This document shows positions 38,161-45,447 of a DNA stretch of 61,411 bases, piece after piece. A model generated the notes under the pieces. That model saw only the letters and a program-made list of their open reading frames with translations, was not told the DNA's origin and did not search any database. Position numbers and translations under genes: made by a program. This DNA is from Spirochaetaceae bacterium (lineage in GTDB: Bacteria > Spirochaetota > Spirochaetia > DSM-27196 > PXBQ01): assembly GCA_007695285.1 (NCBI GenBank), contig REEC01000181.1, positions 1-61,411 of the forward strand. Direction: 5' to 3'. Numbering within the stretch: position 1 is the stretch's first letter; the number at the start of each line of letters is the position of its first letter.

Positions 38161-38922
38161 ATGACCACCGGCCGGTACGTTTTTGCGCCCGGGTCGTACG
38201 ACGTCGGTCCGACCGGAACCGCCCACGTTGCGTTTATTTGCCGGGCTCTCCAGGAAGCTGCGTCGCGGAACGCCGCCGAGCTCGGTTTTGGCTACTCGGA
38301 AATGATCGATGAAGCTCTGATCTGGGTGCTCGTACGGCTGCGCGTCGTGATCGACCGGTTACCGGTGTGGGATGAAGAGATCACGGTCGAGACGTGGCCG
38401 TCCGGTACCCACCGCCTGACCGCGTACCGCGATTTTCGCGTGACGTCGTCCGACGGATCCGCGAGCGCGGTCGCGGATACCGCGTGGATCGCCGTGAACC
38501 ACGAGACCCGGCGTCCGGTCCGGATGGAGTCGGTGATCGCGCACGACTCCGCGACCATAGGGCCCCGATTGATCGGTGGTGAACTCCCGCGGGTCGCGCC
38601 CGGAACACCGGCCGAGACCGGCGAACCGTTTGTCGTCCGTTATAGCCACATCGACCGGCATAACCACGTCAATAACGTGCGGTACATCGACTGGATTCTC
38701 GACGCGTACCCTCCGGAGTACCACGCGACGCACACGGTGAAGGAGCTCACGGTCGCGTTTACCGCGGAAACTCGGTACGGCGATCACGTCCACGTCGAAA
38801 GGTGCGACGGAGACCCCGCGGTCGTGACCGTGCGTCGTGGCGACGGCCATCCCGCGGCGTCGGCCTCGATTATCTGGACGCCGGCTCCGCGCACGGCGGC
38901 CGCCGAGACCTCCACGCCGTAG
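38161..38922 (+). CDS. Acyl-ACP thioesterase family protein
   Basis: These enzymes release fatty acids from acyl carrier protein. The 253-aa protein has the double hotdog pattern: an N-terminal domain with FICRALQEAASRNAAELGFGY and DEITVETWPSG..RLTAYRDFRV, and a C-terminal domain with the catalytic-region motif YSHIDRHNHVNNVRYIDWIL (Asn-His). It starts 7 nt after the GH13 gene, behind AGGAG in the end of that gene, so it shares the operon although its chemistry is unrelated. It ends 2 nt from the stop codon of a convergent gene. Confidence 0.88.
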   Translation: MTTGRYVFAPGSYDVGPTGTAHVAFICRALQEAASRNAAELGFGYSEMIDEALIWVLVRLRVVIDRLPVWDEEITVETWPSGTHRLTAYRDFRVTSSDGSASAVADTAWIAVNHETRRPVRMESVIAHDSATIGPRLIGGELPRVAPGTPAETGEPFVVRYSHIDRHNHVNNVRYIDWILDAYPPEYHATHTVKELTVAFTAETRYGDHVHVERCDGDPAVVTVRRGDGHPAASASIIWTPAPRTAAAETSTP

Positions 38923-38924
38923 CG

Positions 38925-39383
38925 CTACGAGAGCGTGTGAAGCGGATCCGGCGTGATTTCCTTGACAAAGATGTGTTTGAAGTTGCCCGACGGTTCGGGG
39001 CTGTCTTCCGGCTCTTCGATCGGCGCCGTGCCGTGCCCTCGAGAAAAGAAGTACATGATGTCGGACATGTCCGCGTACGAGTCGGTCAAGACGAACCGAA
39101 AATACAGCCGATCTGGTTCGAGCTTGTGTTTGTGCCCGACGTAGTTCACCGAACCCTGATCCGTGATCGCGCGTAGCGTGTGACGGACTCCACCGTAATA
39201 CGCGCGACGCCGCGTGACGAGGTTCAACGTTTTGACCTGATCGAGTACGTAAACCTCAAAAACGCCGCCGCGCGCGGGTACCATTCCGTTTATTATCGAC
39301 CTGTCGGCCTTCAGGAATCTCGACCAGTACAGCGTGAAGTATGCCGCGTCGCCTTTGATCATCTTCCGAACGCCTGGTTCCAT
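38925..39383 (-). CDS. Conserved-looking hypothetical protein, 152 aa
   Basis: I do not recognise this protein. It has an even mixture of beta-type stretches (AYFTLYWSRFLKADRSIINGMVP, GVFEVYVLDQ, RLYFRFVLTDSYADM) and an acidic loop (PIEEPEDSPEPSG); no signal peptide or membrane helix is seen. The gene is supported by its own minus-strand promoter, which ends 6 nt from the ATG, and by lying exactly between two convergent and divergent neighbours. It resembles a soluble single-domain protein; spirochaete-specific origin is a guess. Confidence 0.65.
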   Translation of the reverse strand: MEPGVRKMIKGDAAYFTLYWSRFLKADRSIINGMVPARGGVFEVYVLDQVKTLNLVTRRRAYYGGVRHTLRAITDQGSVNYVGHKHKLEPDRLYFRFVLTDSYADMSDIMYFFSRGHGTAPIEEPEDSPEPSGNFKHIFVKEITPDPLHTLS

Positions 39384-39389
39384 ACCGGC

Positions 39390-39439
39390 AGGATACCGTA
39401 CGGGCGACGAGTTTACAATGCACGCCGTATCGGTACAGT
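39390..39439. promoter_or_regulatory. Divergent leaderless promoters sharing one -35 sequence
   Basis: TTTACAA at 39412-39418 serves both strands. Plus strand: TTTACA (39412-39417), 16 bp, TACAGT (39434-39439), then 7 nt to ATG 39447. Minus strand: TTGTAA (39413-39418), 17 bp, TATCCT (39390-39395), then 6 nt to ATG 39383. Confidence 0.75.
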
Positions 39440-39446
39440 ATGCCGA

Positions 39447-40313
39447 ATGGAAACGTGGAACCCCGAAACAATCTGCACGCTGCTCCGCGAAGCGGGCCGA
39501 ATCGCGGTCGATCGGCGAGGAGATCTCAGCGTCTCGACCAAGGACAACGATACGATCGTCACCGACGCCGACATTGAAATCGAGCGCGTCCTTGCCTCAC
39601 ATCTCGAGGACGAAGCGCGCGGGGTGTACGTTCTCGGCGAAGAGACGGTGTATGGCAGAACGGCTTCGTACTTCTCGCGGGCTCTGACCGAGACTTCGTG
39701 GGTGCTCGACCCGATCGATGGTACCGTACCGTTTACCGCGGGTCTCCCGACGTGGGGTGTCAGCATCGGTCTCATGAAGCACGGAGTACTCGTCGACGGC
39801 GCGATTTATCTGCCGGACTCCGGGATCGTGTTCGTGACGTCGGGCGGGGGCGTCCTTACCGGTGTCATGTCCCCTTCCGACGATTCGGTCCGGCTCGCTC
39901 CTGCCGTCAAACCGACTCCACACCGACCCGGCATCGTGACCGTCTCACAAACGATCGCGAAGAGCGGCGTGTACGACGGGCCGGCTTCGGTGCACTCGAT
40001 CGGATCGTGTGTTTTTTCGATCGTTGGGCTTCTTGCCGGATGGTACCTCGGGTACACGGCAAAAGTCAGGCTCTGGGACATCGCCGGTGGAATTCCGCTG
40101 CTCGACAAACTCGGTTTTTCGATGAAGTTTGCGACCGGCGCCGATCTCGGTTGCGCCGTGACGTCCGACGCGTATGTGCTGATCCACGGTGACCCCGACA
40201 GCCTCAAGATTCCGGAACACGTGTTTCTGGCCCCCGACGACGAAAGCTGCGCCGCGCTGATCGCCGCGTGCCACGAGTCGAAACCCGGGACGTTCGACGC
40301 CTCTGACGAGTAA
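39447..40313 (+). CDS. Inositol monophosphatase family phosphatase
   Basis: This family hydrolyses inositol phosphates, 3'-phosphoadenosine 5'-phosphate or sugar bisphosphates in a Mg-dependent reaction. The 288-aa protein has GEETVYG, the metal-binding motif WVLDPIDGTVPFTAGLP and the C-terminal KVRLWDIAGGIPLL. ATG 39447 is chosen because it follows the leaderless promoter and matches family length; the frame is open to 39180, but that part overlaps the divergent gene. Substrate cannot be fixed from sequence alone. Confidence 0.88.
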   Translation: METWNPETICTLLREAGRIAVDRRGDLSVSTKDNDTIVTDADIEIERVLASHLEDEARGVYVLGEETVYGRTASYFSRALTETSWVLDPIDGTVPFTAGLPTWGVSIGLMKHGVLVDGAIYLPDSGIVFVTSGGGVLTGVMSPSDDSVRLAPAVKPTPHRPGIVTVSQTIAKSGVYDGPASVHSIGSCVFSIVGLLAGWYLGYTAKVRLWDIAGGIPLLDKLGFSMKFATGADLGCAVTSDAYVLIHGDPDSLKIPEHVFLAPDDESCAALIAACHESKPGTFDASDE

Positions 40314-40335
40314 TCGCGCGGCTTACGGTGAGCGG

Positions 40336-41184
40336 CTACGCCGAACCGATCACCGCGTCGAGTCGCTTCCGAGTATCGTCCGGGATCCGCACGCCCATAG
40401 CCGCGAAGTTCTCGTCGACGTGTGTCGGGCTCGACGCCTTCGGAATCGTCACGACGCCGGGTTGACCGATCAGCCACGCGATCGCGAGCTGAGCGGGCGT
40501 ACAGCCGAGCTTCTCGGCGGCGTCGAGCACCGGCGTCGGTGCGGTCGTGTCGGTGAGCGCCTTCCTCTCGACCGGCCGGTACGCGACGATCGTCACATCG
40601 TGTTTTTCGCAGAGCGCGCGCATCCGGTCGTCGACCGAGTCGCGCTTCAGAAGGCTGTAGTGAACCTGGTTCGCGACGATCGGATGTTTCGAGAGCCCGA
40701 TCGCCTCTTCGAGCTGCGCGGCCGTGAAGTTACTGACGCCGATCATCTTTGTGAGGCCCGCGTCGAGTGCGTCGTTCAGACCGCCGATGTACTCCGCCAT
40801 CGGGATCGCGTCCCACGGGGCGTGCACGTATAACAGGTCGATCACGTCGAGTCTGAGTTTCCGCAGGCTCTCGGTCGCCGCGTGTGCAACCGCGTTCCTG
40901 AGGCTGTGGCTGCGCCAGACCTTCGTCGCGATGAACAGGCTCTCGCGGTCGAGCCCGGCGATCGCCTCGCCGACGATCTCTTCGGTATGCCCCGCGCCGT
41001 ACAGCTGCGCGGTGTCGATATGGTTCTGACCGAGCGCGATCGCGTACCGGATCGCCTCGATCTCGCGTTCGTCGTCGCGGTAATCGGCGAAAACGTTTCC
41101 GTCGTCGAACCGATCACCCCCCATCCCCCACGTCCCGACCCCGATCGGGTGTAGTTCGCGATTTCCGATCTTGTGTTTCATCAT
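40336..41184 (-). CDS. Aldo/keto reductase
   Basis: This is an NADPH-dependent (alpha/beta)8 oxidoreductase. The 282-aa protein has the catalytic aspartate and tyrosine in HIDTAQLYGAGHTEEIVGEAI, the lysine in LFIATKVW, the histidine in DLLYVHAPWD, and the cofactor-site pattern VTIPKASSPTHVDENFAA. GGAGGA precedes the ATG at 41184 with 6-nt spacing; a second ATG follows directly. It stands alone between two convergent or tandem genes, so the physiological substrate is unknown. Confidence 0.93.
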   Translation of the reverse strand: MMKHKIGNRELHPIGVGTWGMGGDRFDDGNVFADYRDDEREIEAIRYAIALGQNHIDTAQLYGAGHTEEIVGEAIAGLDRESLFIATKVWRSHSLRNAVAHAATESLRKLRLDVIDLLYVHAPWDAIPMAEYIGGLNDALDAGLTKMIGVSNFTAAQLEEAIGLSKHPIVANQVHYSLLKRDSVDDRMRALCEKHDVTIVAYRPVERKALTDTTAPTPVLDAAEKLGCTPAQLAIAWLIGQPGVVTIPKASSPTHVDENFAAMGVRIPDDTRKRLDAVIGSA

Positions 41185-41300
41185 CGATCGTCCTCCCGGC
41201 GCCTGAACGGATTTGAAGCGTTATGATCGTACAGACACGAGCGTAACCGTAGTTCGGGAATGATGCAACAACGACGATCCGTAGCAGGAGTCACGTGCGT

Positions 41301-43169
41301 TCAGCGAATTGAACCGACACCAAAACGCAGGAGCAGTCGTTCGGCCGGTGTGAGTTCGGCGAGTTCGTCGCGGATCCGGACCGCCGTCGCGGGAGCGTCG
41401 GTGATCAAGCCGTCGACGCCGGTCTCGATCAGATCGATCATCAACTGTGGATCGTTCACGGTCCACGCGTGCAACTCGCGACCGTGCCGACGCAGCGAAC
41501 GGACGAAAGCACGATTGACCGATTGATGCGCGGCGGCGATGAACTCGACCGGGACCCGCCCAATCTCACCGATCGCCGCCGTCGACAGGAACCCCAACGG
41601 AACATCCGGCAAGCGTTCGCGAATCTGTTCGAGCCCGGCGCGGTAAAAGCTCATGACGACGACCTGGTCCTCCATGTCATACGCCGATATCTCGTCGGCG
41701 ACCGCTTCGGCGAGCCGCGGATCGAAGCCGTAGTACTTGAGTTCGATCATCACGCCGATCCGGTCGCGCGATCGTTCGAGAACATCACCAAGTCTCGCGA
41801 TTCTGCGTTCGGACGGCGGGGAACCGTCGTCAGGGATCTGTACGAGATCCACGAGATCCTCGTATCGTGCCGCGGCGACGCGCCGTGGGTCACGCGCGAC
41901 GCGCATCAGATCCGCGTCGTGAACGACGACGATGACGCCGTCCGCGGTCAACTGAACGTCGATCTCGGTGAAGTCCGCGCCCGCGGCGATCGCGGCTTCG
42001 AGCGCGGAGAGAGTGTTCTCCGGCGCCGGTGGTGGGCCGGTACGGTGCGCCGAGATCGCGACGCCGGAGGGATCCGGCATAGAGGCGAGCAGGAACGAAC
42101 CCGCCCAGAACCCGAACAACACGAGCGCCAAAGAAATCACGACGACGCGCCCGGGCCGGAGCCAACGCCGGACCGTTCTGAGTCGTGAAGTCGTCTTCGG
42201 CCGAACTCGAGTGGGTTTTTCAGCGTTCCGCACCAGAACCGGGTCGAGCCGGTAACAGTTCACCAGAACCAGAGACGCAAACGAGAAACCGAGCAACGAC
42301 ACGATCGTGTCGACTATGATCGAGACCAGAAACAGCGCACCCGAAATGACCGCGACGACGCGCAACCCGTCGCTGACCGAGACCGTCGCGCGGACGATAC
42401 TCCGCGCTCCCCACACGAACGCGGCGTCGACGACGAGGCGCGCCACGATCACCACCACGATCGTGATGATGACCGTCGCCGCCAATCGCCGGCCGTGTGG
42501 ACGCGAACGCCTCCACGACTCGATGAACGCCTTACGCGCCGGCAGACGCTCGGTGATCGCGATCGGCAGCGCGAGAAGAGTTCGGCCGACCGGACCGATC
42601 ACGACGGCGGCCCAGATCAAAACCCATCCGCCGACCATCAGAAGAGCGGTATTCCACTCCGGTGGACGCACGCTCAAGTAGTAATTGATATCGAACTCAC
42701 CGAGTGTTCGTTGGTAGATTATCCAGACGCCAAGAAACAACGGTAGCAGCGTCACGATACCGAGCACCGACACCATGACGCACAAACTCCCGAGCACCGG
42801 GGCGTCGCGGATCACTCCAAAAAACGTGCGAAATATCGTCGGTCTGTGACCGTCGCGCGCGTCCATCGCGATTCTGTGTACTCCCGAGAATCGCATGACC
42901 GACGCCGTGAGAGCGAGCGCGATCGCGAGTATCACGTACGCGACACCGTCAGGCCGCGACACGAACGAGAGCAGATCGGTATGCCCGATCACAAACACCT
43001 GTCCGCGGAGGAAGCCTGCCGAGAGAATCGACGAGAAAACGGGAACAAGAATAACGGTCGTGATCGCGACGATCGCGAGGTTCCACGTGACGATCGGAAC
43101 GAAAAAAAGCCGGATTGCCGAGAGTGAAGAACGGAAGATTTTCCGCGCCGAAGGAAGATCACGATCCAT
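41301..43169 (-). CDS. Membrane-anchored glycerophosphodiester phosphodiesterase
   Basis: The enzyme hydrolyses glycerophosphodiesters to glycerol-3-phosphate and an alcohol. The 622-aa protein has an N-terminal multi-pass membrane domain (about residues 15-375, six or more helices, the GDPD membrane-domain type), then a catalytic GDPD barrel with the His-Arg site ISAHRTGPPPAPENTLSA, the metal site FTEIDVQLTADGVIVVVHDADL, and the C-terminal WTVNDPQLMIDLIETGVDGLITDAP. The ATG at 43169 is 8 nt past a -10 box, so the transcript is probably leaderless. It may act on lipid head groups or teichoic-like polymers. Confidence 0.92.
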   Translation of the reverse strand: MDRDLPSARKIFRSSLSAIRLFFVPIVTWNLAIVAITTVILVPVFSSILSAGFLRGQVFVIGHTDLLSFVSRPDGVAYVILAIALALTASVMRFSGVHRIAMDARDGHRPTIFRTFFGVIRDAPVLGSLCVMVSVLGIVTLLPLFLGVWIIYQRTLGEFDINYYLSVRPPEWNTALLMVGGWVLIWAAVVIGPVGRTLLALPIAITERLPARKAFIESWRRSRPHGRRLAATVIITIVVVIVARLVVDAAFVWGARSIVRATVSVSDGLRVVAVISGALFLVSIIVDTIVSLLGFSFASLVLVNCYRLDPVLVRNAEKPTRVRPKTTSRLRTVRRWLRPGRVVVISLALVLFGFWAGSFLLASMPDPSGVAISAHRTGPPPAPENTLSALEAAIAAGADFTEIDVQLTADGVIVVVHDADLMRVARDPRRVAAARYEDLVDLVQIPDDGSPPSERRIARLGDVLERSRDRIGVMIELKYYGFDPRLAEAVADEISAYDMEDQVVVMSFYRAGLEQIRERLPDVPLGFLSTAAIGEIGRVPVEFIAAAHQSVNRAFVRSLRRHGRELHAWTVNDPQLMIDLIETGVDGLITDAPATAVRIRDELAELTPAERLLLRFGVGSIR

Positions 43170-43177
43170 CTTCGACC

Positions 43178-43206
43178 ATGATACGCAATTGTGCGGGCGC
43201 CTTCAA
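43178..43206 (-). promoter_or_regulatory. Leaderless promoter of the GDPD gene
   Basis: On the minus strand TTGAAG (43201-43206), a 17-bp spacer and TATCAT (43178-43183) end 8 nt before the ATG. Confidence 0.65.
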
Positions 43207-43288
43207 CGTTGTTTACAGCCTCTTCTCTGATTTGCGGTTTTCCGTTAACGGTAGCCGATCCCGACTCAATCCGCTACCATGTGTCGAT

Positions 43289-44395
43289 ATGGATGTATTC
43301 ACGCTCTCCGCAACCGCGAACGGTGATGCGGCCGCGGCGATTCAAGAGGCGCTCGACGCGGGCCGACCGGTCGTGATTACCGCGGGCACGTATCGTATCG
43401 AACGGACGATTCTTCTGCCGTCCGGCGCGCGCATCGAGGCGCTTGATGGCGCGGTCATTCGTCTCGCCGACGGCGCGTGCCGCGAGCGCGACGACTACCT
43501 GCTCAAGAACGCGAACCCTGCCGAAGGAGACGCCGATATCGAGGTCTCGGGCGGCGTGTGGGACGGGAACAATCGCGGGAACCCGCGGCCCGACGGGCTC
43601 TTCGCCGACGGATACACGGGAACGATGTTCCACTTCGAGAACGTCGACGGGCTCCGGGTCGCGAACCTGGTTATGCAGAACGCCGAAGCGTACCATCTAC
43701 GGGCGACCGCGGTCCGGAATTTCACAATCGAATCGATTGCTTTCGCGTCGGAGTGTGTACGGCACAACAACGACGGGATTCATCTCGGCGGAGAGTGCAG
43801 CGACGGTGTGATACGCGATATCGTCGGGCTACACGCCGGAGTGACCGCCGATGATCTCGTCGCGCTCAACGCCGATGACGCGCTCGACCGCAACGAGGTC
43901 CGCGGGATGCGGTCGGGCCCGATTCGTCGCCTGCGGATCGAGCATCTTCGCGCCGAAGGGTGTCACTGTTTTGTGCGTCTGTTGAGCGTGTACTCGCCGA
44001 TCGAAGACGTCGAAATCTGCGACGTAGAAGGAACGTGCACGGGTTCGGCGATCAACTGCGACGCGGCGCGCGGATGTCGGGTGCCGGTCTTCGACGAGGC
44101 GGATCCACCGTTTGCGAACGGCGTCGGGCTGTTGAAGAACGTAACGGTGAGGCGCATTCGCGTCGCCAAATCCGTCGCCGACGCGAGCCCTCTGTTGCGG
44201 CTCGAGACACGGTGTTCCGTCTTTGTCGTCGAGCAGTTCACGCGAGAGCACGACGAGTCGCCCGATACGCCGACCGTCCGAATCCAGCACGTACCAGGCA
44301 CACGAGTCACCGTCGACGGCGAGAGTTTCGTCGCCGGCGATGACTCGTTCGTGTCACACGCCGGAACTGTCGGTCGACTTACGCTCGAACCTTAA
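43289..44395 (+). CDS. Right-handed parallel beta-helix protein (pectate-lyase/GH28-like)
   Basis: The 368-aa protein starts MDVFTLSATANGDAAAAIQEAL and has the DGVxD-type coil pattern of polysaccharide-degrading beta-helix proteins: AGTYRIERTILLPSGARIEALDGAVI, GGVWDGNNRGN, FHFENVDGLRVANLVMQNAEAYHLRATAVRNFTIESI and HNNDGIHLGGECSDGVIRDI. The NNDGIH part resembles the GH28 region, but catalytic residues are not certain. No signal peptide is seen, so an intracellular role on oligosaccharides is possible. The frame is open to 43115; ATG 43289 is preferred for fold and promoter reasons. It lies next to a sialic-acid lyase-like gene. Confidence 0.78.
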   Translation: MDVFTLSATANGDAAAAIQEALDAGRPVVITAGTYRIERTILLPSGARIEALDGAVIRLADGACRERDDYLLKNANPAEGDADIEVSGGVWDGNNRGNPRPDGLFADGYTGTMFHFENVDGLRVANLVMQNAEAYHLRATAVRNFTIESIAFASECVRHNNDGIHLGGECSDGVIRDIVGLHAGVTADDLVALNADDALDRNEVRGMRSGPIRRLRIEHLRAEGCHCFVRLLSVYSPIEDVEICDVEGTCTGSAINCDAARGCRVPVFDEADPPFANGVGLLKNVTVRRIRVAKSVADASPLLRLETRCSVFVVEQFTREHDESPDTPTVRIQHVPGTRVTVDGESFVAGDDSFVSHAGTVGRLTLEP

Positions 44396-44436
44396 AACAC
44401 CGATCTTCTCGAACACGAGAGGCGCGAGCCACGCGC

Positions 44437-45339
44437 CTAAACCCCGTACACTCCGATCGCGCGTGCCTCGGCGACGATGCGTTCGGTCGTACCCGCGTCG
44501 AGCGACCGGTTCGGCGCGCGGCACGGCCCCATCTCGAGGCCGACGCCGCTCATGAGCGCCTTGCCGGCGCTCAATCCTCCGTTCCGCGCGAGGATCTGCA
44601 CGAGGCCCATCGCCTTCTTCTGCGCCTCTGCCGCGTCGGCCGGACGGCCTTCGTTGAACGCCGCGAGCACAGTGTTGAACACCGGCATCGCGTAGTTGTA
44701 CGTGCTGCCGACCATCCCTTTGGCCCCGAGCACGAGCGCCGAGAGCAGGATCTCATCCCGCCCGAACAACATATCGAACCGCTCGTTCTCAAACGAGCGG
44801 CAGAGACCGTACTCCATGAGATCGTTGTGCGTGAATTTTACGCCGCGAAACGTCGGAATCTCCGCTGCGGCGCGTTCGAGAAGCGGTAGGACGGCGACGT
44901 TCGTGCCGGTCATACTCGGAATGTGGTAGTAATAGAACGGTAAGTTCGGCGCGGCCGCGGCGATCTGCGCGCAGTACATCACGAGCTCCTCGAGTCCAGG
45001 CCGGAAAAAAACCGGCGCCATCGCGCCGATCGCGTCTGCGCCGGTCTGCTCGGCGTGTTCCGCGAGATATTTTGCGTCGACGATCGACTCCGCGCCGACG
45101 TGAACGATGATCGACATACCCGCCGGACGATGCGTGGTCCACGCCTCGGCCGTGGCGATCCGTTCGGCGACCGAGAGCGAGTACCCTTCGCCCGTTGTCC
45201 CGTTCACAAACGCTCCGGCGATCCCGTTTTCGGCGAGATGCCTCGCGTACGCCGGCACGATCTCGAGATTGAGGCTCCCGTCGTGATGCATCGCAGTAAA
45301 CGGCGCCGCGACGAATCCGATAATCGGTTTACTGATCAT
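44437..45339 (-). CDS. nanA: N-acetylneuraminate lyase-like aldolase (DapA superfamily)
   Basis: Class I aldolases of this group split N-acetylneuraminate into N-acetylmannosamine and pyruvate. The 300-aa barrel has the carboxylate-binding GTTGEGYSLSVAER, the tyrosine in FYYYHIPSMTG, and the Schiff-base lysine in RGVKFTHNDLMEY. These are closer to NanA than to DapA. A promoter (TTGACC, 17 bp, TACTGT) and AAGAGGGG precede the ATG. No other sialic-acid genes are adjacent, so another 2-keto-acid substrate is possible. Confidence 0.8.
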   Translation of the reverse strand: MISKPIIGFVAAPFTAMHHDGSLNLEIVPAYARHLAENGIAGAFVNGTTGEGYSLSVAERIATAEAWTTHRPAGMSIIVHVGAESIVDAKYLAEHAEQTGADAIGAMAPVFFRPGLEELVMYCAQIAAAAPNLPFYYYHIPSMTGTNVAVLPLLERAAAEIPTFRGVKFTHNDLMEYGLCRSFENERFDMLFGRDEILLSALVLGAKGMVGSTYNYAMPVFNTVLAAFNEGRPADAAEAQKKAMGLVQILARNGGLSAGKALMSGVGLEMGPCRAPNRSLDAGTTERIVAEARAIGVYGV

Positions 45340-45366
45340 CCGTTACCCCTCTTGATGCGTCAAAAA

Positions 45367-45395
45367 ACAGTATCTCAGCTGTAACCCCCGGTCAA
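45367..45395 (-). promoter_or_regulatory. Promoter of the nanA-like gene
   Basis: On the minus strand TTGACC (45390-45395), a 17-bp spacer and TACTGT (45367-45372) give a leader of about 20 nt with its own Shine-Dalgarno, in contrast to the leaderless neighbour. Confidence 0.72.
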
Positions 45396-45411
45396 GAGCC
45401 CGCGTGACCCA

Positions 45412-45440
45412 TTGCCCTGTGCCGGTGGGCGTGATACGAT
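45412..45440 (+). promoter_or_regulatory. Leaderless promoter of the transporter-HEAT-CNB gene
   Basis: TTGCCC (45412-45417), a 17-bp spacer and TACGAT (45435-45440) end 7 nt before an in-frame GTG at 45448. Confidence 0.62.
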
Positions 45441-45447
45441 CGTGGTT

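Noticed and set aside
44421..44437. Hairpin GGCGCG/CGCGCC as terminator between the beta-helix and nanA-like genes
   Set aside because: The stem is only 6 bp, reaches into the nanA-like stop codon and has no T-tract.
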